This document shows, piece after piece, positions 23,478 through 32,276 of a stretch of 64,000 bases of DNA (within the stretch, counting starts at the first letter, position 1; each line of letters opens with the position of its first letter). The DNA is from Paenibacillus sp. S150. Its GTDB lineage: Bacteria; Bacillota; Bacilli; Paenibacillales; Paenibacillaceae. The position numbers and the translations under genes were made by a program. Below the pieces are notes generated by a model. It was given only the letters and a program-made list of their open reading frames with translations, was not told the origin of the DNA and did not search any database. The stretch spans positions 1 through 64,000 of the forward strand of contig NZ_JACBYI010000034.1 in NCBI RefSeq assembly GCF_019352175.1, in the 5' to 3' direction.

Positions 23478-25013
23478 ATGGAGCAGACGAAGAAATACAT
23501 TCTGGTTATCGACCAGAGCACCTCTGGTACCAAGGCATTGCTTGTCGACCATGAGGGCGTTGTGATCTCGCGCGCCTCCAGGGAGCATAAGCAGTATTAT
23601 CCGCAGCCCGGCTGGGTTGAACATGACCCGCTGGAGATCTACGAGAATGTGACGCTCACGGCACGGCTTGTGCTTAAACAGGCTGACATCACTTCGTCGG
23701 AGATTGCCGTGCTAACCCTGACGAACCAGCGGGAAACAGCGCTGGTCTGGGACCGGACCACCGGCTTGCCTCTATATGATGCTGTGGTCTGGCAGTGCCA
23801 GCGGACAGCGGAATCCTGTAAACGACTGAAGGCAGCCGGGTACGAGGGTATGGTCCGTGCCAAAACAGGCTTAATGATCGATCCCTATTTCTCGGCAGCG
23901 AAGTTCAGATGGATTCTGGATCATGCCGCTGGAGCAGATGAGCTGCTCACAGAAGGCAGGCTGCTGGCGGGAACCATCGACAGCTGGCTCATCTGGAAGC
24001 TGAGCGGCGGGTTAAACCATGTCACCGATTACAGCAACGCCAGCCGCACCTCTCTCTTTAACATCCGGTCGCTGGAATGGGATGAAGAGCTTAGCAGATT
24101 ATTCGGAGTTCCGCTCTCACTGTTGCCAGAGGTTAAGGCCTCTGACGAGGTTTTCGGTTATACAGAGGCTGGCGGGCTGTTCAGCGAGAGTCTGCCGATC
24201 TCAGGCGTGATCGGTGATTCACAGGGCGCGCTCTACGGCCATCTATGCTTTGAGCCCGGCATGGCCAAAGCAACATACGGTACGGGCACTTCAGTGATGA
24301 TGAATGTCGGGGAACATCCGGTTGATGGTGGCGATGGACTGGTCACCGCCATTGCCTGGGGCGCCGGAGGAACCGTGACCTATGCGCTTGAAGCAGTCAT
24401 TCGTACCACAGGTGACAGTATTAAATGGGCTCGGGACAATCTGGGCCTGTTCTCTACTTTTGAGGAAATGCAGGAGCTGGTGGCGGATACTGAGAGCAAT
24501 GAGGGAGTGTATCTGGTGCCTGCGTTTGTCGGATTAGGCGCACCATACTGGGACCCGTATGCTAGAGCTGCCATACTGGGTATGAACCGGGGTACCCGCA
24601 AAGGGCATGTGATCCGGGCTGCGCTGGAGAGCATCGCTTATCAGGTGCGCGATGCAGTGGAGTTTATGCAGCGACAGTCGGGAATTACACTGCGGGGCCT
24701 CCGCACCGACGGCGGCGGTTCCGCCAACGGCTGGCTGATGCATTTTCAGGCAGACATTCTCGGCAGTCCCGTTGTCCGCTCAACCTGTGCCGAGCTGTCG
24801 GCTATGGGCTCGGTCTATCTTGGAGGGCTCGGCACCGGCTTCTGGTCCGATCCTGCAGAACTCGCCGCCAAATTTAAGATGTACGAATCCTACGAGCCGC
24901 AAATGGATAACGATATCAGAGACCACAATTATACCGGCTGGCAGAGGGCGGTTCATTCCATCCTACAACCGGCTGATTCATCCCCAGCGTTAAATCCTCA
25001 GCTTACACCATGA
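23478..25013 (+). CDS. FGGY-family carbohydrate kinase (putative D-apulose kinase)
   Basis: A sugar kinase of 511 residues. The phosphate-1 loop is VIDQSTSGTKALLVD (about 8-22), then LTNQRET and a first-domain catalytic Asp in GTIDSWLIWKL. The C-terminal FGGY signature region is LRTDGGGSANGWLMHFQADI (about 402-421). The ATG at 23478 is preferred over the GTG just before it. It lies between the transketolase pair and the importer. In the known apiose pathway the kinase phosphorylates D-apulose at C4; glycerol kinase is the nearest sequence look-alike but does not fit the neighbours. Confidence 0.85.
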   Translation: MEQTKKYILVIDQSTSGTKALLVDHEGVVISRASREHKQYYPQPGWVEHDPLEIYENVTLTARLVLKQADITSSEIAVLTLTNQRETALVWDRTTGLPLYDAVVWQCQRTAESCKRLKAAGYEGMVRAKTGLMIDPYFSAAKFRWILDHAAGADELLTEGRLLAGTIDSWLIWKLSGGLNHVTDYSNASRTSLFNIRSLEWDEELSRLFGVPLSLLPEVKASDEVFGYTEAGGLFSESLPISGVIGDSQGALYGHLCFEPGMAKATYGTGTSVMMNVGEHPVDGGDGLVTAIAWGAGGTVTYALEAVIRTTGDSIKWARDNLGLFSTFEEMQELVADTESNEGVYLVPAFVGLGAPYWDPYARAAILGMNRGTRKGHVIRAALESIAYQVRDAVEFMQRQSGITLRGLRTDGGGSANGWLMHFQADILGSPVVRSTCAELSAMGSVYLGGLGTGFWSDPAELAAKFKMYESYEPQMDNDIRDHNYTGWQRAVHSILQPADSSPALNPQLTP

Positions 25014-25115
25014 GGCTTCATCCCATCATTTACCCGGCCGTGCCCGGGAGAAACTGGAGGCAGCGGAGTTACCGCTGCTCCTCCAGACATTCTGTACAAT
25101 CAGAGGTGAATGTGA

Positions 25116-26597
25116 TTGCAAATTGAGATGAAGAACATTCATAAGTCATTCGGCAGCAACCGGGTCTTGTCCGGAGTGAACTTCGAGCTTCGCGGAGGCG
25201 AGGTTCATGCGTTGATGGGCGAGAACGGCGCCGGTAAATCCACGCTGATGAACATTCTGACCGGTATACACAGTAAAGACGAAGGCAGCATTACGGTGGA
25301 TGGACGGGAGGTACACTATGGAAGTCCTAAGGAAGCGGAGCGGGATGGCATCGCTTTTATCCATCAGGAGCTGAATGTCTGGCCGGAGATGACGGTGCTG
25401 GATAATTTGTTCATAGGCAGGGAGCATACCTCCAGATTCGGCCTGCTTCACGCTAAAAAAATGCGTGGGCTGGCAGAGGAACAGATGTCCCGGCTAGCAT
25501 TCTCGATTCCTCTCGACCAGACGGTCGGAAGCTGTTCTGTCGGACAGCAGCAGATGATTGAAATCACTAAGGCAATGATGACACAGGCCAAGGTTATTAT
25601 TATGGACGAACCGACAGCAGCGTTGACCGAACGGGAAATCCGCAATTTGTTCAGTTTGATAACTTCACTGAAGCAGCAGGGTGTCTCAATTGTGTATATT
25701 TCGCACCGGATGGAAGAAATATTTGAAATCTGCGACCGGATTACGATTATGCGGGACGGCAGCACTGTGGATACGAGGCTGATTCCGGAGACTCATTTTG
25801 ATGAAGTTGTACGTAAGATGGTCGGACGTGAGTTGACGGACCGCTTCCCTCAGCGAAGCTCCAAATCGGGCGGTATAGCGTTCGAGGTTGTATGCGCTTC
25901 CAGAAAAGGGGTGTTCAAGGATGTCAGCTTCTCCGTACATTCGGGTGAAATCCTCGGCATCTCCGGACTAATGGGTTCAGGACGGACAGAAATGATGCGG
26001 AGTCTGTTTGGACTTGACCCTCTGGATTCCGGGGAGATACGCCTGGGCGGCAAGCGGGTAACGATCAGGAACCCTTTCGAGGCGGTAAAACTCGGCATAG
26101 GCTTTATTACGGAAGACCGCAAGGATGAAGGGCTTGTGCTCGATTTTTCCGTGAAGGACAATATGGTGCTGCCCAGCCTGTTCAGCTTCAGCAAGCGGGG
26201 GCTTATGGATGAAGCAAGCGAGCAATCTTTTGCCGGTCAACTGATCTCGCGCCTGTCGATCAAGACGGAATCTTCCGCTACTCCGGTGCGGAATTTGTCC
26301 GGAGGCAATCAGCAGAAGGTTGTAATCGCCAAGTGGATGGGCATCGGACCCAAATTGCTGATTCTGGATGAACCGACCCGCGGAGTCGACGTTGGCGCCA
26401 AACGGGAGATTTATCAATTGATGAATGAGCTGACGGATCGTGGAGTGGCGGTTATTATGGTATCCTCCGAGCTTCCCGAGGTTCTGGGAATGAGCGACCG
26501 GGTGGTAGTGGTCCACGAAGGGAGCATAGCCGGGGAGCTTAGCGCAGAGGAAGCAACTCAAGAAAAAATAATGACATTCGCTACAGGGGGGCTGTAA
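25116..26597 (+). CDS. Ribose-type ABC importer ATP-binding protein (RbsA-like)
   Basis: A double ATPase cassette of 493 residues. The N-terminal cassette has Walker A MGENGAGKST (about 34-43), signature VGQQQM and Walker B VIIMDEPTAALT. The C-terminal cassette has the degenerate Walker A GLMGSGRTE, signature LSGGNQQK and LLILDEPTRGVDVGAK, as in all RbsA/XylG/MglA proteins. The start is TTG 25116, with AGAGGTGA 6 nt upstream. It energises uptake through the permease at 26599, whose gene begins 1 bp after this stop. Confidence 0.93.
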   Translation: MQIEMKNIHKSFGSNRVLSGVNFELRGGEVHALMGENGAGKSTLMNILTGIHSKDEGSITVDGREVHYGSPKEAERDGIAFIHQELNVWPEMTVLDNLFIGREHTSRFGLLHAKKMRGLAEEQMSRLAFSIPLDQTVGSCSVGQQQMIEITKAMMTQAKVIIMDEPTAALTEREIRNLFSLITSLKQQGVSIVYISHRMEEIFEICDRITIMRDGSTVDTRLIPETHFDEVVRKMVGRELTDRFPQRSSKSGGIAFEVVCASRKGVFKDVSFSVHSGEILGISGLMGSGRTEMMRSLFGLDPLDSGEIRLGGKRVTIRNPFEAVKLGIGFITEDRKDEGLVLDFSVKDNMVLPSLFSFSKRGLMDEASEQSFAGQLISRLSIKTESSATPVRNLSGGNQQKVVIAKWMGIGPKLLILDEPTRGVDVGAKREIYQLMNELTDRGVAVIMVSSELPEVLGMSDRVVVVHEGSIAGELSAEEATQEKIMTFATGGL

Positions 26598-26598
26598 G

Positions 26599-27573
26599 AT
26601 GCAAGTATCCACGGGTGAGGCCAGACCGCTGATCAGCCGGAAAAGCATAAATGCCATCGGTCAGAAGTTAGGGCCATTTCTAGGGCTGATTATCCTTATT
26701 GTAGTCGTATCCGTTTTGAATACGTCATTTTTGGAACCGCTTAACATTCTGAATCTGCTGCGTCAGGTCGCCATTAACGCCTTGATTGCCTTTGGCATGA
26801 CCTTCGTCATCCTTACGGGCGGAATTGATTTGTCCGTAGGCTCGACACTTGCGCTGTCCAGTGCGATTCTTGGCAGTCTGCTGACATCTGGAGTAAATCC
26901 GCTGCTTGCCATCCTTTGCGGCTGTCTGCTTGGGGCGGTGCTTGGTGCAGTCAATGGACTGATGATTACTAGAGGCAAAATGGCTCCGTTTATTGCTACC
27001 TTGGCCACGATGACGGTATTCCGCGGTTTAACGATGGTCTTTACCGGTGGAAATCCGATCACCGGACTTGGCGACAGCAGGCTGTTCCAGCTGTTCGGCA
27101 GAGGATACTTACTCGGCATTCCCATTCCGGCTGTGACCATGGCTATTACGTTCGGCCTGTTGTGGGTCATTTTGCACAAAACCGCCTTTGGCCGTAAAAC
27201 CTATGCCATCGGCGGAAATGAAAAGGCCTCGATTGTATCGGGGATCAAGGTAGACCGGATCAAAATCATGGTATACTCCCTGGCAGGCCTGCTGGCCGCA
27301 CTATCCGGAGCCATACTGACATCCCGGCTTGATTCTGCCCAGCCGACCGCAGGAACCTCTTATGAGCTGGATGCGATTGCCGCAGTTGTGCTTGGAGGTA
27401 CGAGTCTCTCCGGCGGGCGGGGGCGGATTATCGGCACCCTGATCGGCGCGCTGATTATCGGTACGTTGAATAACGGCCTCAATCTGCTCGGTGTATCTTC
27501 CTTCTACCAAATGGTTGTCAAAGGGATTGTCATTATCATTGCGGTGCTGATGGACCGTAAAAAAGTGGCTTAG
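26599..27573 (+). CDS. Ribose-type ABC importer permease (RbsC-like)
   Basis: A membrane subunit of 324 residues with about ten hydrophobic segments. RbsC-family marks are LNLLRQVAINALIAFGMTFVI-like sequence (about 50-73), LTGGIDLSVGS (about 72-82) and, near the end, AVVLGGTSLSGGRGRIIGTL. It starts 1 bp after the ATPase gene and is followed after 10 bp by the binding protein. It imports the pentose used by the operon. Confidence 0.93.
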   Translation: MQVSTGEARPLISRKSINAIGQKLGPFLGLIILIVVVSVLNTSFLEPLNILNLLRQVAINALIAFGMTFVILTGGIDLSVGSTLALSSAILGSLLTSGVNPLLAILCGCLLGAVLGAVNGLMITRGKMAPFIATLATMTVFRGLTMVFTGGNPITGLGDSRLFQLFGRGYLLGIPIPAVTMAITFGLLWVILHKTAFGRKTYAIGGNEKASIVSGIKVDRIKIMVYSLAGLLAALSGAILTSRLDSAQPTAGTSYELDAIAAVVLGGTSLSGGRGRIIGTLIGALIIGTLNNGLNLLGVSSFYQMVVKGIVIIIAVLMDRKKVA

Positions 27574-27583
27574 GGGGTTAAGC

Positions 27584-28522
27584 ATGAAACAATATACAAG
27601 AACAATCCGTCTGTTCCTGCTCGGACTTTCTCTCGTACTGCTGGCTGGCTGTTCGATGGACCCGCCGGCATGGGCCAAAGCGAACACCAGGCAGAATCTG
27701 CAGGATGTCAAACTCGGTCTGTCCATGTCCACGCTCAACAACCCTTTTTTTGTATATTTGAAGGATATGGTCGTGGAGGAAGCTGGGCGGCAAGGATTTG
27801 AAGTCATCGTGGTTGATGCCCAGAATGACTCGGCGAAGCAGAATAATGACGTGGAGGATCTGATGCAGAAGGGGGTAGATGCACTGCTGATTAATCCGGC
27901 GGATTCTTCGGCGATTTCTGCAGCTGTCCAGACTGCCAACTCTATCGGTATTCCCGTTATTACGATTGACCGTTCTGCAGACAAAGGAACGGCAGCTTCA
28001 CTGATTGCCTCAGACAATGTGGCCGGCGGCGCAATGGCGGCGCAGTATATTGTGGACACTCTGGGTGAAGGTGCGGTGGTCGCCGAACTGGAGGGCATTC
28101 CCGGCACGTCCGCAGCGCGTGACCGCGGCGCCGGCTTTCACTCCATTGCCGATAATAAGCTGAAGGTGGCAGTTAAGCAGGCTGCAGATTTTGACCGCAC
28201 CAAGGGGCTTAACGTAATGGAAAATGTGCTGCAGGGCAACCCGGATATTCAGGCCGTCTTCGCGCAGAATGACGAAATGGCGCTTGGCGCCATAGAAGCA
28301 GTGGCCAGCTCAGGCAAGGATATCTTAGTTATCGGCTTCGACGGAAGCGAGGATGCGTTCACAGCTATTAAGGCCGGTAAATTGTCGGCGACGATTGCCC
28401 AGCAGTTTGATCTGATTGGCCAGAAGGCGGTGCAGACGGCTGCTGAAGTGCTGCAAGGCAAAACAGTGGAAAGCTATATTCCTGTGGAAATCAAGCTTGT
28501 TACGAAGGACAATGCAGAGTAG
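27584..28522 (+). CDS. Pentose-binding lipoprotein of a ribose-type importer (RbsB-like)
   Basis: The sugar receptor of the importer, 312 residues, anchored through lipobox LLAGC (cysteine about residue 23). It is remarkably close to E. coli RbsB: STLNNPFF, ITIDRSAD, EGIPGTSAARDRG, ADFDRTKGLNVM, AQNDEMALG, GFDGSEDA and ATIAQQ all align with ribose-contact segments (Asn, Phe-Phe, Asp-Arg, Arg, Asn, Asp and Gln positions). The ligand is therefore a ribose-sized pentose. Apiose, a branched pentose bound by RbsB-like proteins in characterised apiose systems, fits the neighbouring genes better than ribose, since no rbsK or rbsD is present. Confidence 0.92.
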   Translation: MKQYTRTIRLFLLGLSLVLLAGCSMDPPAWAKANTRQNLQDVKLGLSMSTLNNPFFVYLKDMVVEEAGRQGFEVIVVDAQNDSAKQNNDVEDLMQKGVDALLINPADSSAISAAVQTANSIGIPVITIDRSADKGTAASLIASDNVAGGAMAAQYIVDTLGEGAVVAELEGIPGTSAARDRGAGFHSIADNKLKVAVKQAADFDRTKGLNVMENVLQGNPDIQAVFAQNDEMALGAIEAVASSGKDILVIGFDGSEDAFTAIKAGKLSATIAQQFDLIGQKAVQTAAEVLQGKTVESYIPVEIKLVTKDNAE

Positions 28523-28580
28523 AATTGCTCGATTTTTTGAACAGCGGCAAGAGAAATACAGACAATAGGAGGCAAAATTT

Positions 28581-30323
28581 ATGGCTTTTAATGAGAACAG
28601 TAAAATTGGCGAGCTATGGGCTAATGCTGAGGCTCGAAGTATTTTACTGAAAAATATTCCAAGATTAGCAGAGGCTCCGCATCTTCTATTCTTATCGAAG
28701 CTGATGACACTGCCCGGTTATGTGTTGTTCAACCAGCGTTCACTTGCCTGGCCTGAGGGCAAGCTGCAGAGTATCTTGGCTGAGCTTTCAATGATTCCTC
28801 AACAAGAGGCAGCTCAGGCAGAGAAGGTTACACCCTTAAAGCCTGTAAGTGATTGTGTGGAGTATGGAAGTGTAGTTCTGACTGCGCCAGCGGTTGTTGA
28901 AAAGTGGGGCGTGTTTGAAATTGAACTGCAAACAATCAGCAGCGGAAATCCGTACGTAGATGTGGCATTAAGCGCCGAATTTGTACAGGGTGACCGCAGG
29001 ATCACCCCTCTTGGTTTTTATGATGGAGATGGAGTATATCGTATTCGTTTCATGCCTCCTGAAGTTGGAATCTGGACATTTCAAACCCATAGCTCCAGCC
29101 ATTCGCTGAACGGGATAGAAGGTCAAGTGGAATGTACACCCCCGCCCCCAAATAACCATGGTCCGGTGAGGGTAAAGAATACGTTTCATTTTGCATACGA
29201 GGATGGAACACCTTATATTCCTGTGGGAACGACAAGCTATGCCTGGATACATCAAGGGAACGAGCTTGAAGAGCAGACACTTCAATCATTATCAGCTTCT
29301 CCCTTCAATAAGCTTAGAATGTGTGTGTTCCCCAAGTCGTATCTGTACAACACCAATGAGCCTCCATATTATCCATTCGAAGGCTCGCTGGAGCAGGGCT
29401 GGGATTATGCACGATTTAATCCTGAGTTCTTTAGACATCTGGAACAGCGGATACTCGATCTCGGAGAACTGGGCATAGAAGTCGATCTGATTCTTTTTCA
29501 CTCTTATGACAGATGGGGATTTGCGGAGATGAGCCAATCGGAAGATGATCGTTATTTACGGTACATCGTTGCGAGACTGGCAGCATATCGTCACGTATGG
29601 TGGTCGCTTGCCAATGAATATGATTTCATGTGGGCCAAAAATCCGGACGATTGGGAACGGTTTGCCGGAATTGTCACAGAGAATGATCCTTATCACCATT
29701 TAATTTCCATTCACAACGGCGTGTCTTTTTACGATTTCAACAAACCATGGATTACGCATTGCAGCATCCAACGGATAGATGTTTATAAGACATCGGAAGC
29801 AACCAATCAATGGCGGGAACAGTGGCAGAAACCGGTTGTTATTGATGAATGCGCTTACGAAGGCGACATCGATCAAGGGTGGGGCAATATTACCGGAGAA
29901 GAGATGGTTCGGCGGTTTTGGGAAGGCGCGATAAGGGGAGGTTACGTCGGCCATGGTGAGACTTACCTAAACCCGGAAGAGATTTTGTGGTGGGCCAAAG
30001 GAGGAAACCTGCACGGAAGCAGTCCGGCAAGAATTGCTTTTTTGCGCAGCATTATGGAAGCAGGACCTGCTGAGGGGCTTAATCCGCTCAATTCCGAGTG
30101 GGACCTTCCTTGTGCCGGAGTAGAAGAGGAATATTATTTATTTTATTTTGGATTCAACCAGCCGAAATTCCGCATCTTTAACTTGAAGCCGGGGATCTCC
30201 TACAAAGTCGAATTGCTCGATACGTGGAATATGACTATTCAAGAACTGGATGAAAGGTATGAAGGCAGCTTCAGGATTGATCTTCCTGCAAAACCATATA
30301 TGGCGGTACGTATGACAAAATAG
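28581..30323 (+). CDS. Apiosidase-like glycoside hydrolase (DUF5060-DUF4038-DUF5605)
   Basis: A cytoplasmic glycoside hydrolase of 580 residues without a signal peptide. The first 75 residues or so form a helical segment of unknown role (IGELWANAEARSILLKNIPR...). Residues about 95-190 resemble the beta-sandwich DUF5060, about 195-490 the TIM-barrel DUF4038 (apiosidase-like, family of GH140), and the rest a C-terminal beta domain (DUF5605-like). Probable catalytic glutamates are in WWSLANEYD and VVIDECAYEGD. AGGAGG precedes the ATG, 58 bp after the binding-protein gene. It would release apiose from imported apiosides. Arabinoside or other pentoside specificity is possible. Confidence 0.8.
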   Translation: MAFNENSKIGELWANAEARSILLKNIPRLAEAPHLLFLSKLMTLPGYVLFNQRSLAWPEGKLQSILAELSMIPQQEAAQAEKVTPLKPVSDCVEYGSVVLTAPAVVEKWGVFEIELQTISSGNPYVDVALSAEFVQGDRRITPLGFYDGDGVYRIRFMPPEVGIWTFQTHSSSHSLNGIEGQVECTPPPPNNHGPVRVKNTFHFAYEDGTPYIPVGTTSYAWIHQGNELEEQTLQSLSASPFNKLRMCVFPKSYLYNTNEPPYYPFEGSLEQGWDYARFNPEFFRHLEQRILDLGELGIEVDLILFHSYDRWGFAEMSQSEDDRYLRYIVARLAAYRHVWWSLANEYDFMWAKNPDDWERFAGIVTENDPYHHLISIHNGVSFYDFNKPWITHCSIQRIDVYKTSEATNQWREQWQKPVVIDECAYEGDIDQGWGNITGEEMVRRFWEGAIRGGYVGHGETYLNPEEILWWAKGGNLHGSSPARIAFLRSIMEAGPAEGLNPLNSEWDLPCAGVEEEYYLFYFGFNQPKFRIFNLKPGISYKVELLDTWNMTIQELDERYEGSFRIDLPAKPYMAVRMTK

Positions 30324-30358
30324 AAAATAAGATATTCTGCGGAACGTGACATAGGTTT

Positions 30359-30398
30359 AAAAAGGCGGCTGTCGTCAATTTAGGACAGCTGCCTTTTT
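30359..30398 (+). terminator. Terminator of the isomerase-to-hydrolase operon
   Basis: AAAAAGGCGGCTGTC pairs with GACAGCTGCCTTTTT (one wobble) with a short loop and a T5 tail, 36 bp after the hydrolase stop. It confirms that the hydrolase is the last gene of the operon starting at 20169. Confidence 0.9.
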
Positions 30399-30483
30399 AC
30401 TATATCCAAGATTGATCAGTTCATGAAAGAAGCTGCCTGTGATAAGCTGAATTATCAATAAGCAGTCTGAAAGGAGCAATATC

Positions 30484-32268
30484 ATGCGGCGGAGAAAAGT
30501 CACTTTTAATCAAAAGCTCTTTATAACCTTTCTGCTTATCAGCTGTCTGCCGGTGCAGCTGCTGGGAACCATTGCTTACAAAAAATCCGCTGACACTCTT
30601 AAATCTCAGACAGAACAGGATTTGCAAGTCATTGCCGGCCAATTAAACACTTCTATTGAGAAACAAATCAGCGATTTTGATCGTTTCAGCATCCTGCCAT
30701 ACTACATGCCTGAAGCCTTTAAAATTCTTAGCCAGCCCTATGTTCCCGAGGAACAGTGGAGTTCGGCCGAACTGAATGCACAGAAGCAGCTGATCCGCCT
30801 CATGAGTGCGTACCCCTCCATTAATACATCTATAAAGGGAATGGTTCTCTATGGGGAGAACGGAAGCATCAGCGGATACCGGACGGACGACTCTTCTTCC
30901 ATTAACAGAGCTTACAATGCTTCCGGTGAAGCCTGGTACAAGGAAGCCCAATTAAGAAAGGGCGGTTTTGTCGTTTCTGGAGTGCATGAGATCAGACAGT
31001 TTGAAGGAGAGTCGTTTGCTGCCGTAACAGGTGCAAGAATGCTGCTTGATGATCGGATGCGGCCGATTGCAATCATTGCTTTGCATATTTCTCCCGATTT
31101 TATTGATGAAATTATCCGGTCTTCGCAGCTGGGAGATACTGTGGTCACCGTCATAGACAAGGATGGCCAACTGATATACACATCCAGTCAACAGGTTGCA
31201 GGCCAGTTGCTTAAGGAGAAATCAATGCATGAGCGGATGGGGATTTGGATAACCGGTGGTGAAGGTAAAGAGGGCAAGATTACCTATAGGGGTGTTGTTA
31301 AAGAAAGCAAATACCTCGGGTGGAGCATTTATTTGGGCAAAAATCAAAATGATCTTTTGCGCGATAGCTGGATGATCCGTCGATACACATTAATTATTGC
31401 CGTAACACTAATGGTTGCGGCAGCTGTTGTCTCCTGGCTGCTGGCCAGGAACCTGTCCCGCCCGATATTGCGGCTGATTCGCTCTATGAGGAATGTGGAG
31501 CAGGGGAAATTTGAGGTGCTGGAACTGACAGGCCGTCAAGATGAAATTGGACAGCTCCATCTAAGCTATTCAAGAATGGTTAAACGCCTCGAGCGCTTGG
31601 TTCAGTCCATTGCAGAGAAAGAACATCAGAAGCGCAAGGCAGAATTGTATGCGCTTCACTTAAGGATTCAGCCACATTTTCTCTACAATACTCTGAATTC
31701 TATCCGGATGATTGCGATTATGCAGCAATCTCAACAGATAGCAAAGCTGATTCATTCACTCAATCGTCTCCTGCAATCGTACCTGAAGCTGGATGATGAT
31801 CCCATGCCCTTGTCTCAGGAAATTGCGCTGCTCAAGAATTACGGGCAGCTAATGGATCTTCGTTACACCAACACCTTTCTGATCGCATGGGATGTTCCGG
31901 AGGAACTCCTGCCTTCAGAAATCCCCCCTATGCTGCTGCAGCCGGTGCTGGAGAACGCTATCTTTCATGGCTCCAAAGGCTTGAGCCGCACGTTGAGGAT
32001 TCAAGTTAAGGCCTGCCTGGTCAGAGAGAATTCGGACTTGCAAATTGAAGTTTGTGACGATGGAATTGGAATATCTGAAGATCAAATTTCGCGGTTGCTC
32101 GATGACCGGAGGCTTACGGGAACTTCCAGCATTGGACTCAACAACGTGAATGACAGAGTCCGTCTCCGTTTTGGAGAGGACTACGGCCTAACAGCTAAAC
32201 GCCTGGAACAGGGGACGGCCATAACAATAACCTTACCTTATAAAGAGATGCATGATGAAAGGAGCTGA
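30484..32268 (+). CDS. YesM-type sensor histidine kinase
   Basis: Third membrane kinase, 594 residues. Membrane segments lie at about 11-30 and 302-320, with a Cache-like sensor between them. HAMP follows to about 372, then the phosphate-accepting His398 in RIQPHFLYNTLN. The ATPase domain carries LENAIFHGSKG and DDGIGIS. AAAGGAG precedes the ATG. It is 8 bp from the regulator gene. The codons look more A/T-rich than in the loci at 727-17869 (impression, not computed). Confidence 0.93.
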   Translation: MRRRKVTFNQKLFITFLLISCLPVQLLGTIAYKKSADTLKSQTEQDLQVIAGQLNTSIEKQISDFDRFSILPYYMPEAFKILSQPYVPEEQWSSAELNAQKQLIRLMSAYPSINTSIKGMVLYGENGSISGYRTDDSSSINRAYNASGEAWYKEAQLRKGGFVVSGVHEIRQFEGESFAAVTGARMLLDDRMRPIAIIALHISPDFIDEIIRSSQLGDTVVTVIDKDGQLIYTSSQQVAGQLLKEKSMHERMGIWITGGEGKEGKITYRGVVKESKYLGWSIYLGKNQNDLLRDSWMIRRYTLIIAVTLMVAAAVVSWLLARNLSRPILRLIRSMRNVEQGKFEVLELTGRQDEIGQLHLSYSRMVKRLERLVQSIAEKEHQKRKAELYALHLRIQPHFLYNTLNSIRMIAIMQQSQQIAKLIHSLNRLLQSYLKLDDDPMPLSQEIALLKNYGQLMDLRYTNTFLIAWDVPEELLPSEIPPMLLQPVLENAIFHGSKGLSRTLRIQVKACLVRENSDLQIEVCDDGIGISEDQISRLLDDRRLTGTSSIGLNNVNDRVRLRFGEDYGLTAKRLEQGTAITITLPYKEMHDERS

Positions 32269-32276
32269 AAATAAGC

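Noticed and set aside
25116..28522. Interpretation of the importer as a plain ribose uptake operon
   Set aside because: The binding protein is very like RbsB, but no ribokinase or ribose pyranase gene is present, and the neighbours (isomerase, FGGY kinase, split transketolase, apiosidase-like hydrolase) do not fit ribose use.
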